This document shows positions 11,519 through 21,938 of a stretch of DNA of 64,000 nt, in pieces. Each line of letters opens with the position of its first letter. The stretch's first letter is position 1. The notes below the pieces were generated by a model that had not been told where the DNA came from, did no database searches, and was given only the letters and a program-made list of their open reading frames with translations. Source of the stretch: Rehmannia glutinosa (lineage: Eukaryota; Streptophyta; Magnoliopsida; Lamiales; Orobanchaceae); the NCBI GenBank assembly GCA_016081115.2, contig JABTTQ020002607.1, forward strand, positions 388,330 to 452,329, read 5' to 3'. Both the position numbers and the translations under genes were made by a program.

Positions 11519-13337
11519 GGGACAAGCGGTTCTCACCGTGGAAAGGGTAAGTGGTTGACTCGGTGGTTGGAGTTTTTCTGACTCAAAATGTTAGTGATCA
11601 TCTCTCTAGGTAAATTGCGTAAAGGACCATATCTTTATCGTCTTTCTCGGAAAGTTGTATTAATATTATTTTTCTAATAATTATTTTTTTATTGAACGGG
11701 TTTTTATAATAATTAGTATTAGAATTTGTTTATATTTATTTAAGTTTTTTTGCCTTTTGATTTGCAGTAATGCATTTATGTCTCTAGCAGCAAAATATCC
11801 ACCTCCATCTCTGAATGAGCATAACCAAGTGAAAATAGCTAAACCACAATCTGATGAGTGCGATCAAATATTTCCAATGGAAAAGGCTCAAATTGTTGAA
11901 CCACCATTTCGCGAGTACGATCAATTGTTGCCGATAGAAAAGGCTCAGATTGGAGTCGACCCCATGGATGGAAATAAAACTTCCTCGCCACGAAGAAAAA
12001 AAGGAAAACTCGAAGACAAACAAGAAATAACAAATTGGGATGAATTAAGGGTAAAATATTCCCAAGATATATCAAAAGACAGAACAGACCGCACTAATGA
12101 TTCTGTTAATTGGGAAGCAGTTCGACAAACATCGGTTCGTGAGCTGGCTAAAGTGATCTTGAAAAGGGGCATGAACAATTTACTTGCTCAAAGAATCAAG
12201 GTGATTAAATTTTTTTTTTGAATTTTTTTAATCATTGTTAGTTCTAGAAATCATTTTTTCACTCAAATTTTGCAGGACTTCCTCGATCGATTAGTTAGAG
12301 ATCATGGCAGTATTGACCTAGAGTGGCTGAGAGATGTTCCACCGGATAAAGCAAAGGAAGTGTGGCATGGATAATCTTAAACATTTTTACTATAATTTTA
12401 ACGTATGTAAGCTAGGTATCAAGGTGTGAGAGGTAGTCATTGGTTTTAATGTAGTTAATATACCCTTGAGGTTAAGATAAAAAGAAAAATCATAGTGTCT
12501 TTCAAAATTACAAATATCCTAATGATATTTGTTCTTATTGAAACATAATCTATTTTATTTTTGTTACGTGTTAAATTTAGTTAGTTCTTTCTAATAATTC
12601 CATTACTTTATAGGGAATACTTATTAAGCATATCTGGTCTTGGCTTGAAAAGTGTCGAGTGTGTGAGGCTTTTGACACTTCACCATCGTGCCTTCCCAGT
12701 AAGTTTTTTTTGTTGTACATATTTATTAAGTTATTATTAAGCTAATAAGCTAATTGATTATAATTCCCTCTTGGGCATTATGAATATCTTCTTGTCCTCT
12801 TAGGTTGACGTGAACATATCTCGGGTTTTGGTGCGTTATGGATGGGTCCCTCTGCAGACGCTACCTGAGAATGTTCTGATACACCTTCTGAATCAGTAAG
12901 TATTTAAGCAAACACTATTTAGTCATTTTCTTATGGAAATTTCATGTCAAATGATTCTTCTGCAGGTATCCAGAATTAGATAGTGTCCAGAAGTTCCTTT
13001 GGCCACGTATAGAACATATCAAACAGCGAAAATTGTAAGTTACGCAAACAGTACATGCATGCCATTTTCAAATTACTTATCCATTACTGATTATTACACT
13101 TTGACAGGTATCAAGTCCATTACCATCTTATACTCTTTGGAAAGGTCAGCTTTATTAACTACAAATGGATCTAAATTTTATGTTTTTTCCTTAATTTCCC
13201 TTATGTTTGAAAAGAAAAAACAATGATACAATAACAAATCTTTTTATGGTGCAGACAATGTGTACAAAGAGACGACCGAACTGTAAAGCATGCCCACTAA
13301 GAGCAAAATGCAGGCACTATGCTAGTATGTGTGCAAG
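11519..13337 (+). pseudogene. Glycosylase HhH-GPD and Fe-S cluster exons
   Basis: The exon at 11519 encodes GDKRFSPWKG, then a TAA stop where the family has serine, then VVDSVVGVFLTQNVSDHLS. Following exons give SNAFMSLAAKYPP, WEAVRQTSVRELAKVILKRG, DFLDRLVRDHGSIDLEWLRD, the hairpin LSISGLGLKSVECVRLL with its catalytic lysine, and VDVNISRVLVRYGWVPLQ with its catalytic aspartate. The 13255-13337 exon has the 4Fe-4S ligands C-x6-C-x2-C-x5-C (CTKRRPNCKACPLRAKC). Splice sites are canonical except after DKAK near 12353. There the phase needed to reach the next exon (12614) has GG instead of GT. Confidence 0.85.
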
Positions 13338-14575
13338 GTATGCATCATATCATCTGCTTATTTATATGTAGAGAAAACATATTTCGTATATAGTTTTGGA
13401 TTAATTCAGTAGGTCTGAACGAATATACTTGGGGTTTTTTGTTTGTGTTCACATTAGAATCTGTGTTGTGCTATCTTTTAAAATAATTTGACCATTGTGT
13501 GAAAGATAATAAGTTTTTAGTTCAAAAACCAAAAGCATAAAGTTGAATTTAATATATAATTACTGAAAAGAAAAAATAAATATATCTAAAAACGCATAGC
13601 AATAGGTTTAAATAATTTATGCTGACATTTTTTTGTTTAATTTGAGAATAATTAGCAACATATATAAACTACATTGTTTTGATTTCTGATACTGCGTGTA
13701 TAATTTAATATAGTGCTAATCGCCTTCCTGATGGTTCTCGTGGGGAAAACATGTCGACTATGTCTTCAATTTCATCTGGGCAAAACTCGATGATGAACGC
13801 AACTCCATCAATGCTCTTTAATGTTGATGGCGATTTTTCAGAAGGTAGAAATAATTCTCGGGATTGCGAGCCAATTATAGAATTTCCAGCATCCCCAATG
13901 CATGAGTCCACAGAAATAGTGGATGCATGTGCACAAACATTAGATATTGAGGATTTAGGCTCTGAGGATGAAATGACGACAACTGAACTTAATGACAAAA
14001 AGTTGATAAAAACTCTGCTAAATTGCATGGATAGAGAAGATGATTTGTCAAAAGCATTGGTTGCTTTAGGCCCTGAAGTCGCAGCACATTACAGGCCTAA
14101 ACTAAAGCATGTGGAACGATTAAGGACAGAACACCATGTGTAAGTATACATTATTCTTTGTAGAATTACATTCATTGTAATGGATGTTATTTTTTTGATA
14201 TTATCTTACATTACTCTTGTAGAATTACATTTATAGTAATGGATGTTATTTTTTTATATTAATTATCCTTTTCTATTTTATTACAGGTATGAGCTCCCAG
14301 ATTCACATCCTCTTTTGGCAAGGGTTAGCATTTTCCCTATCCTTAATGTTTTAGAATTCTCTTAATTCATACCAATCTCATTCAATTTTTTTTATTTTTA
14401 TATTGTGGGCGGTAGTTCGAAGAGCGAGAACCTGATGATCCATGCCCATATCTTCTTGCCATATGGATGACAGGTACATAAGCTGTCTTTCCTTGTATCT
14501 ATGCAAGATGCATTTATGACGTGTGCCATCTATGTCATTCTAATTTGAATATTATTCGTTTTGCATTAATGGTAA

Positions 14576-14842
14576 AGGCTAATTAAAAAAACCCTAAGGT
14601 TTGGGCTAATTACAAAAAACTTAGTGATGTTTCAAAATTACGAAAAAACCCTTAGGTTTTGGTTTGTTTTAAATTTAAGGAGGTAATTGTAATATTTGTT
14701 ATAAATATCATGGGGATGTGAATGTATTTTACTTATAAAGGGGGAAATTGTAAGGCGAAATTAAACCTCAATGGGTGTTTTGCAATTTTCCAAAACTTTT
14801 TGAGTTTTTTTTGCCTGAACTTCTGTTTTTTTTAATTGCCCC
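14576..14842. mobile_element. 9-bp-TSD MITE (MULE-like) in glycosylase intron
   Basis: The inverted ends AGGCTAATTA and TAATTGCCCC enclose the usual family interior (CCCTAAGGTTTGGGCTAATTAC). The flanks TAATGGTAA (14567-14575) and TAATTGTAA (14843-14851) match at 8 of 9 positions. It is non-coding and sits between the exons ending 14473 and starting 15154. Confidence 0.75.
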
Positions 14843-15843
14843 TAATTGTAAGGTAATGTTTGCAGTGTTGTTTTTTATTTTCTTCATGACATAAACTGTC
14901 TTTCTTTGTATGCATAAGTGGCATCAACTTCATTCAATTTTGGATATATTATTCATTTTATATTACTTGTAATGTTTGCATTATTTTTATTTTTTTTTGC
15001 CTGTAAATTCTACAATGACACAATACAAAAACTCTTTTTTCCTTTATCCACAAGCAAAAATGCCTCAGAGACATGACCAATCAACTTCATTCAAATTTAC
15101 ATATTCTTCATTTCCCTATTCCTGTAAAAAAATAATTTTGTAATTTTTCACAGATGAATTCACAAATTCTTCCCAAGAATCAGAAAACCCGAACAACTGT
15201 CAGGACTCAACAACATGTGACACGTGTACATGTTCAGCAAAAACAACAAAAAGCCAAAATGATCGGATAGTTCAAGGAACAATTTTGGTGAGAAAACTAT
15301 AAAACTTATTTGATGTTGTATAATTTCCATATGCATTATTGAAAATTATATATCTAATCACATATGTGCAGTTACCTTGCCGAACAACTAATAGAGGATC
15401 ATTTCCACTAAACGGGACGTACTTTCAGGTCAACGAGGTATAGTTGCAGTTTCTCATTCTTTCACAAAGGTTTTTTTTTTTGGTAATACCTATTTTAAGT
15501 ACTCTATGCTTTCATGTAGGTGTTTGCTGATGATGAATCTAGTCAACAGCCAATAGATGTCCCCAGAGAATGGGTTTGGAATCTACGGAGACGAGCGTTA
15601 TATTGTGGAAAATCGGTGTCATCGATTTGTAGAGGTAAAAAAAATACATTTTTTGTTGGGTGTAAAATATTTAACAATTATCATGACAAGCTTAAGTATC
15701 CTTAATAGTATAGATGAATAGAGTCATTGAGAATTGTTGCCATGTGTTGCTCAAAACCTGAAAACTCTACAAAATATTACTAAAGTGGATCAGCTAGAGG
15801 ATCACCTGTCACTTGTTAGAATCAAAATGTGGGATTTAAATTA

Positions 15844-16049
15844 AGGAATAGTTACAAAGAATACCCTTGATATTTAGCCTAGTTACATTAAATTACTAAT
15901 ACCATATGTTTCTATATTACAAAATGCATCCAGAGTTGTATTTGTTAGGCCGTAAAACTCAAGGAGTGTTTGTAATACCTTATTTGTAAATTTTAAAGAT
16001 AATTGAATTTTCTTTGAAATTAGGTAGGGATAATATTTGTAATTGAATC
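15844..16049. mobile_element. 9-bp-TSD MITE (MULE-like) in glycosylase intron
   Basis: A degraded member of the same family (left end AGGAATAGTTACAAAGAATA, right end GTAATTGAATC). It is flanked by perfect 9-bp duplications TTTAAATTA at 15835-15843 and 16050-16058. It lies between the exons ending 15634 and starting 16259. Confidence 0.75.
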
Positions 16050-16502
16050 TTTAAATTAAATAGTTGCATTCTAGTGTTATTAACTCTTTACTGTTAATTT
16101 GTACACTTCCTTAAGTTGTGAGCCACTTAGGCCCATAGTTGTTAATGACTTATGTGGTTACCTATTTTATTAAAAATATTCGAACTATGCAAATCAGCTC
16201 TGATTAATGAAATTGAATTTTGCATCTGATGCTACAAAATTTCTGTATTGCAATCCAGATATGTCGATGGCTCAAATTCAGCATACCTTCATCAAAGGTT
16301 ATACTAGTCAAAACTCATTCTTGGTTTCTACTTATGTGTTCCAATGGACAATAAAATCATCACTTAATTACAAAGACTACGTTTGAGGTTTGGTTTAATT
16401 ACAAAAATCCAACTATCTTTCAAATTACAAATACCCTATTGATATTTATTTCTATTTCACAAATTGCATCGTCGCCGCGAGAGGTATTTGTTAGGTAAAT
16501 AC

Positions 16503-16974
16503 TGTTGGATTTTAAACTTGATTTTGGTCCAATTAATATTGGGCTTGAAAATATATATTTGAGTTAAAAGAATAAAATAAGAGCCCAAGCCCAAATGGCC
16601 CAAGTTCTAGAATTTATCTAGAAATGTCTTGAGAAAATATCTTAGATATTATTTGTAGAAAAGTTTGTAGAATGTTCTAGGAAAGTAGATATTTTGGAGG
16701 ATGTTTCTAGTAGATGAATTATAGCCATTAGATCAAATAAATCCTAGCCATTGGTTAGGAAGTTGTACTAGTATAAATAGGGGTGTCTTGATCATTTTGT
16801 AACAAGCCAAAATTTGAGAAGAATCAATACAAGCAAATATTCCTCCACCAAAAACTCTCTTACATTTCTTAGCATAAATAACCTCCTCCTCCTACAAAGA
16901 AAAATAATCCCTCTTCCAACTTCCAATTTCTAAATAACCCTTTTTCTTCTAAACTTGATAACCCTCCTCCAACA
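16503..16974 (+). repeat. Left LTR of copia element
   Basis: 472 bp, TG...CA ends. It contains a TATA-like GTATAAATAGGGG near 16772 that probably serves as the promoter, with transcription starting shortly downstream. Confidence 0.95.
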
Positions 16975-16977
16975 AAG

Positions 16978-16989
16978 TGGTATCAGAGC
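16978..16989 (+). other. Primer binding site (initiator Met tRNA type)
   Basis: TGGTATCAGAGC, three bases after the left LTR, is the standard plant copia sequence complementary to the 3' end of initiator methionine tRNA. Confidence 0.95.
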
Positions 16990-17019
16990 CACAAGATCAC
17001 TTGTGGTTTACATAAAATT

Positions 17020-18087
17020 ATGGCAAACGGTGTGGCTTCCTTTCAAGTCCCTGTGCTCAACACAAGCAACTATGATAATTGGAGTATCAAGATGAAGGCC
17101 CTTTTGGGTGCACATGAAGTTTGGGATATTGTAGAAAAAGGTTATGTCGAGCCACAAGACGAGGCTACACTATCCCAAACTCAAAAGGATAATTTAAAAG
17201 ATTCATGAAAGAGAGACAAGAAAGCTCTCTATCTCATCTACCAAGCTTTGGATGATGATGGTTTCGAAAAGATCTCAAGTGCAACTACCGCCAAGGATGC
17301 ATGGGAGAAGCTTCAAACATCTCACAAAGGAGCCGAGCAAGTAAAGAAGGTACGTCTCCAAACATTAAGAGGTGAATTTGAAGCTTTACATATGAAAGAG
17401 TCCGAATCTATTTCCGACTATTTTTCAAGAGTTTTGGCGGTTTCTAATCAAATGAAAAGAAATGGTGAAAAATTAAGTGATGTGAGAATTATGGAAAAGA
17501 TACTCCGTTCTTTAAGTCCTAAATTTGAGCATATTGTCGTAATAATTGAGGAAACAAAAAATTTGGAGGAGATGACTATTGATCAATTATTGGGATCATT
17601 ACAAGCATATGAAGAAAAACATAAAAAGAAGCAAGATATTGTAGAACAACTTTTTAAAATGCAAGTGAAGGATAAAGAAGAAAGCATGAGCAATGAACGT
17701 GGTCAACATGGAAGAGGTCGTTTCCAAGGACGAGGCGGACGAGGCCGTGGTCGTGGACATGCACGAGGAGGTTTCAATAAAGATAGAAGAGAATACCCAA
17801 CCAGTGGACGCGAGAGGAGCAATCCAAGAACAAGGTACGAAAAATCACAAACTAAGTGTTATAATTGTCAAAAATTTGGACACTATGCTTCCGAGTGTAG
17901 AGCTCCCAAAAACAAGGTTGAAGAAAAGGCCCACTATGTGGAAAATAAAAACGAAGAAGATGTCAATTTGTTACTAGCATACAAAGGTGGTGATGGAAGA
18001 CAAGACAACACTTGGTACTCGATCATTGGTGCAAGCAACCATATGTGTGGAAGAAGAAGCATGTTTTGGAGCTTGATGAATCGGTGA
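17020..18087 (+). pseudogene. Copia gag with zinc knuckle and protease start, disrupted
   Basis: The start ATG at 17020 opens MANGVASFQVPVLNTSNYDN, the usual N terminus of plant copia Gag (the capsid protein that packages element RNA). TGA at 17206-17208 breaks it. The frame then continues with the UBN2-type Gag core, an RGGRGRGRGHARGG-like basic stretch, and the CCHC zinc knuckle CYNCQKFGHYASEC. The protease site follows near 18015-18040 as WYSIIGASNHMCG. The D of the expected D-[ST]-G is not in frame here. The frame ends at 18085-18087 beside a shift. Confidence 0.9.
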
Positions 18088-19528
18088 GTGGCAATGTTTC
18101 TTTTGGAGATGAGTCTAAAGTCGGTCAAAGGAAAAGGTAAAATTCTAATCCGCTTGAAGAATGGAAGTCATCAATTTATTTCTAATGTCTATTACGTTCC
18201 AAATATGAAAAGTAATATCTTGAGTTTGGGACAACTCTTAGAGAAAGGCTATGACATTCACATGAAAGATCGTAGTCTTTCTATAAGAGATGATAGAAAT
18301 AATTTAATCACTAAAGTGCCAATGTCTAGAAATAGAATGTTCTTATTAAATATCCAGAATGATGTAGCAAAATGTCTCAAAGCTTGCTACAAAGATATAT
18401 CTTGGCTTTGGCATCTACGATTTGGGCACTTAAATTTTGGCGGATTAGAATTACTATCAAAGAAAGAGATGGTAAGAGGATTACCTTCCATCAATCATCC
18501 CGATCAACTATGCGAAGATGATGTCTATCGGGAAAACAATTCGTAAAGAGTTTTCCAAAGGAGTCAAGCTCGAGATCACAGAGGCCCTTGGAGCTCATAC
18601 ACACTGATGTTTGTGGACCAATCAAGCCAAGCTCTCTCGGTAAAAATAATTATTTCCTCCTCTTTATTGATGATTTCTCTAGAAAGACACTGGGTATATT
18701 TTTGAAACAAGTCCGAAGTGTTCAAGCATTCAAGAAGTTCAAAGCTATGGTGGAAAATGAAAGTGGATGCAAAATCAAGGCAATGCGATCGGATCGTGGA
18801 GGAGAATTCACATCTAAGGAGTTCCAAGAATTTTGCGAAGCAAATGGAATCCGGCGTCCCTTCGACATCCCAAGATCCCCCCCAAAAAATGGCGTAGGCG
18901 AGAGAAAGAATAGAACAATTCTTGAAATGGCAAGGTGCATGCTCAAAAGCAAAAGGCGCCAAAGGAGTTCGGGTCAAGAAATGGTGGCGTGTGCGGTGTA
19001 CTGTCAAATCGTTCACCAACTAGAAGTGTTTGGGGAAAAACACCACAAGAAGCTTGGAGTGGAAGAAAACCGTATCTCTCATCTAAAAGTATTTGGAAGC
19101 AAAGCATATGCACATGTACTGACGAGAGAAGAAGTAAGCTTGATGACAAAAGCGAGACATTCATCTTCATCGGGTATGACTCAAATTCTAAAGGTTATAA
19201 GTTATATAATCCAAATACTAAGAAGCTTGTGATAAGTCGTGATGTAGAGTTTGATGAAGAATCGATTGGGATTTTGGCTCCCAAAACAACTTCAATTTCT
19301 TTCCGGATTTTGAAGAAAAGGAGTCGAGACCGTCGAGCCAACAATAGAAGTTCAAGAAGAGCCAACTACTCCATCCACTTCACAATCAACAAGTGAAGGA
19401 GACTCGCCACCATCATTTCTAAATGAAAGAGGCATAACACGTGCAAGGAGTCTAGAAGATCTTTATGAGAACACCGAGAGAATAGATGATATAACACTTT
19501 TAAATCTCTACTTGCAGATTGTGAACCT
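18088..19528 (+). pseudogene. Copia integrase region, disrupted
   Basis: GAG-pre-integrase (WLWHLRFGHLNFGGLELL) leads to the integrase core. The catalytic residues are visible as HTDVCGP, MRSDRGGEF and NGVGERKNRT (D, D, E), all in the frame open 18588-19232. Frame changes occur near 18110, 18545 and 18950, where the continuation moves to the frame of 18935-19396. Integrase would insert the element DNA into the genome. As sequenced this reading frame cannot give a full polyprotein. Confidence 0.9.
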
Positions 19529-21054
19529 GTGACTTTTGAAAAAGCAGTCCAAAATAAAAGATGGAGAGATGCTATGGATGAGGAGATACAAGCAATCATG
19601 AAGAACGACACGTGGGAGCTGACCTCACTTCCAAAAGGACATAAGGTTATCGGCGTCAAGTGGGTGTACAAAGCAAAGAAGAATGTTAAAGGAGAAATTG
19701 AAAGATATAAAGCAAGGCTAGTCGCAAAAGGCTATAGTCAAAGAGCTGGAATCGACTATGACGAGGTATTTGCTCCAGTCGCTCGCTTGGAAACAATAAG
19801 GCTTATCATTTCTTTAGCAAACTCAAAACAGGTGGAAGATTCACCGGATGGACGTAAAGTCGACTTTCTTAAATGGAGTTCTCGAGGAAGAAGTCTACAT
19901 TGAGCAGCCAAAGGGCTATGTGGTGAAGAATGAAGAAGATAAAGTCTTGAAGCTGAAGAAGTCTCTATACGGATTAAAGCAAGCACCACGGGCTTCGAAT
20001 AGCAGGATCGATAAATACTTGCAAGAGAATGGGTTCACTAAATGCCCGCACGAACATGCACTTTATGTCAAGGTCAGAAAAGATGATGTTTTGATTGTGT
20101 GTTTATATGTGGATGACTTGATCTTCACAGGAAATAATCCAGACATGTTTGAAGAGTTCAAGAAAGCAATGACCAGAGAATTTGAGATGACTGATATCGG
20201 GCTTATGGCATATTACCTCGGCGTTGAAGTTAAACAACAAGAAGATGGGATTTTCATCTCGCAAGAAGGTTACGTAAAGGAGATTATCAAGAGGTTCAAG
20301 ATGGATAACTGCAAGCCTATTAACACACCAGTGGAGTGCGGGATCAAGCTATCAAAGTATGACGGAGAAGAAAAAGTGGACCCGACATTGTACAAAAGTT
20401 TGGTTGGAAGTTTGCGGTATTTGACGCGTGCACTGACCGGACATTCTCTATGCCACCGGTCTAATAAGTCGCTACATGGAGAATCCAACCACTACTCACA
20501 TGAAGGCTGCTAAAAGGATTCTTCGCTATCTCAAAGGTACGATCAATTACGGCTTATTTTATTCAACAACTAATGATTATAAACTTGTTGGCTATAGTGA
20601 TAGCGATTGGTCTGGAGATGTGGATGATCGAAAAAGTACTACTGACTTTGTGTTCTTCATGGGAGATACCGCATTCACTTGGATGTCAAAGAAGCAGCCG
20701 ATAGTCACTCTCTCAACATGTGAAGCTGAGTACGTAGCTGCGACAACTTGTGTTTGCCATGCAGTTTGGCTAAGAAACTTGTTGAAGGAACTGGGAATGA
20801 TACAAGAAGATCCAACTAAGATTTGTGTCGATAATAAGTCAGCTGTGGCATTGGCAAAGAATCCGGTGTTTCATGATCGAAGCAAACACATTGACACTCG
20901 TTACCACTACATAAGAGAATGCATATCAAGAAAGGACGTACAAGTGGAGTATGTGAAGTCTCAAGATCAAATTGCGGACATCTTCACCAAACCACTCAAG
21001 CATGAAGACTTCATACGACTTAGAAGTTTTCTCGGAATGACAAATCAAGTTTAA
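19529..21054 (+). pseudogene. Copia reverse transcriptase and RNase H, disrupted
   Basis: The reverse transcriptase begins with NDTWELTSLPKGHKVIGVKW and KARLVAKGYSQRAGIDYDE. It then needs a change of frame near 19850 to reach LKKSLYGLKQAPRA and the active-site block VCLYVDDLIFTG (YVDD). Another change near 20480 joins it to RNase H (SDSDWSGDVDDRKST, STCEAEYVAA, then ADIFTKPL close to the end). The frame stops at 21052-21054, right at the polypurine tract. Three separate frames are needed to cover what should be one protein. Confidence 0.9.
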
Positions 21055-21061
21055 GGGGGGG
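21053..21061 (+). other. Polypurine tract
   Basis: AAGGGGGGG abuts the right LTR and would prime plus-strand DNA synthesis. Confidence 0.9.
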
Positions 21062-21535
21062 TGTTGGATTTTAAACTTGATTTTGGTCCAATTAATATTG
21101 GGCTTGAAAATATATATTTGAGTTAAAAGAATAAAATAAGAGCCCAAGCCCAAATGGCCCAAGTTCTAGAATTTATCTAGAAATGTCTTGAGAAAATATC
21201 TTAGATATTATTTGTAGAAAAGTTTGTAGAATGTTCTAGGAAAGTAGATATTTTGGAGGATGTTTCTAGTAGATGAATTATAGCCATTAGATCAAATAAA
21301 TCCTAGCCATTGGTTAGGAAGTTGTACTAGTATAAATAGGGGTGTCTTGATCATTTTGTAACAAGCCAAAATTTGAGAAGAATCAATACAAGCAAATATT
21401 CCTCCACCAAAAACTCTCTTACATTTCTTAGCATAAATAACCTCCTCCTCCTACAAAGAAAAATAATCCCTCTTCCAACTTCCAATTTCTAAATAACCCT
21501 TTTTCTTCTAAACTTGATATAACCCTCCTCCAACA
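21062..21535 (+). repeat. Right LTR of copia element
   Basis: 474 bp, identical by eye to the left LTR except for an extra AT near 21519. Confidence 0.95.
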
Positions 21536-21938
21536 AATACAAGCCTCAAAGAGGTGTTTACTTTAATGGGTATTTGTAATTTAAAAGGATAACTGGAGTT
21601 TATTCTGTTAAAAAATATTTGACAGGAGAGTTTTCTGTAATTAGGCTAAACTTCAAAGTAGTTTTTTTTAATTATCCCTAGATTCATTAACCTCGTTGTT
21701 TAAAAATTGCAAGAAATTCATTCAAATTCCAGACAAGGAAATGAATATTTTAAAAGCTCTTTTCTAGGATGATATAAGCTAAAAATATTAATTTACCTGT
21801 GATTTACGCATCATCTTTTCCTTTGTATACTTTTCAGGTCTCGTCTGCATTAGAGGATACAACAAAATAACTAGGGAACCAAAACCACTTGCAAAGAGAT
21901 TTCATTATTGTAAAACGAGACTACTGGATAATGATTGA

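Larger units (their letters stand above)
13714..16297 (+). pseudogene. Glycosylase C-terminal exons (RRM-fold DME domain)
   Basis: These exons read open throughout. A poorly conserved acidic linker (13714-14139) leads to DSHPLLARFEEREPDDPCPYLLAIW. Next come RIVQGTILLPCRTTNRGSF, PLNGTYFQVNEVFADDES and VPREWVWNLRRRALYCG, the hallmark C-terminal module of DME/ROS1 glycosylases. It ends in this block with MAQIQHTFIKG. The protein finishes in the exon at 21838-21938 (LVCIRGYNKITREPKPLAKR and about ten more residues), on the far side of the copia insertion. Every intron here has GT and AG ends. Confidence 0.85.
16503..21535 (+). mobile_element. Ty1/copia LTR retrotransposon, nested in last intron
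   Basis: A complete 5.0 kb element. LTRs at 16503-16974 and 21062-21535 begin TGTTGG and end CCAACA. A perfect 5-bp target duplication AATAC lies at 16498-16502 and 21536-21540. The primer site is TGGTATCAGAGC at 16978-16989 and the polypurine tract is at 21053-21061. The domain order gag, protease, integrase, reverse transcriptase, RNase H defines Ty1/copia. By eye the two LTRs differ only by a 2-bp indel (GATA versus GATATA), so insertion was recent. The coding region is broken by a stop and several frame changes, so this copy should be non-autonomous. It lies in the same orientation as the glycosylase gene and would put LTR promoter and polyadenylation signals in its last intron. Confidence 0.95.
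16361..21678. mobile_element. 9-bp-TSD MITE split by the copia insertion
   Basis: The left part (16361-16502) and right part (21536-21678) together make one copy of the GGGATAATTAC family, ending TTAATTATCCC. The flanks TAAAATCAT and TAGATTCAT match at 7 of 9 positions. The copia element landed inside it, giving the order intron, then MITE, then retrotransposon. Confidence 0.7.
8082..21938 (+). pseudogene. DEMETER/ROS1-like 5-methylcytosine DNA glycosylase, disrupted
   Basis: DME/ROS1 family enzymes remove 5-methylcytosine from DNA in the nucleus using an HhH-GPD glycosylase fold and a 4Fe-4S cluster. Exons readable from motifs and GT/AG sites: 9351-10643, 11519-11609, 11768-12200, 12276-about 12353, 12614-12698, 12804-12895, 12966-13034, 13108-13144, 13255-13337, 13714-14139, 14287-14323, 14416-14473, 15154-15287, 15372-15437, 15520-15634, 16259-16297 and 21838-21938 (stop TGA 21936-21938). 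A possible first exon starts at ATG 8082. The catalytic blocks GLGLKSVECVRLL and VDVNISRVLVRYGWVP are kept. Lesions: a 7-bp tandem duplication (10473-10486) shifts the frame, and there are stops at 10598-10600 and 11548-11550. No GT donor is in the needed phase near 12353. The last intron carries a copia element. The 3' exons are open, so the decay may be fairly recent. Confidence 0.85.

Noticed and set aside
12999..13226. Open frame in the glycosylase region
   Set aside because: It runs across exon-intron boundaries in the wrong frame. The real exons here are 12966-13034 and 13108-13144.
18576..19019. Minus-strand open frame in the copia integrase
   Set aside because: It is a shadow of the integrase frame on the plus strand, which carries all three catalytic residues.
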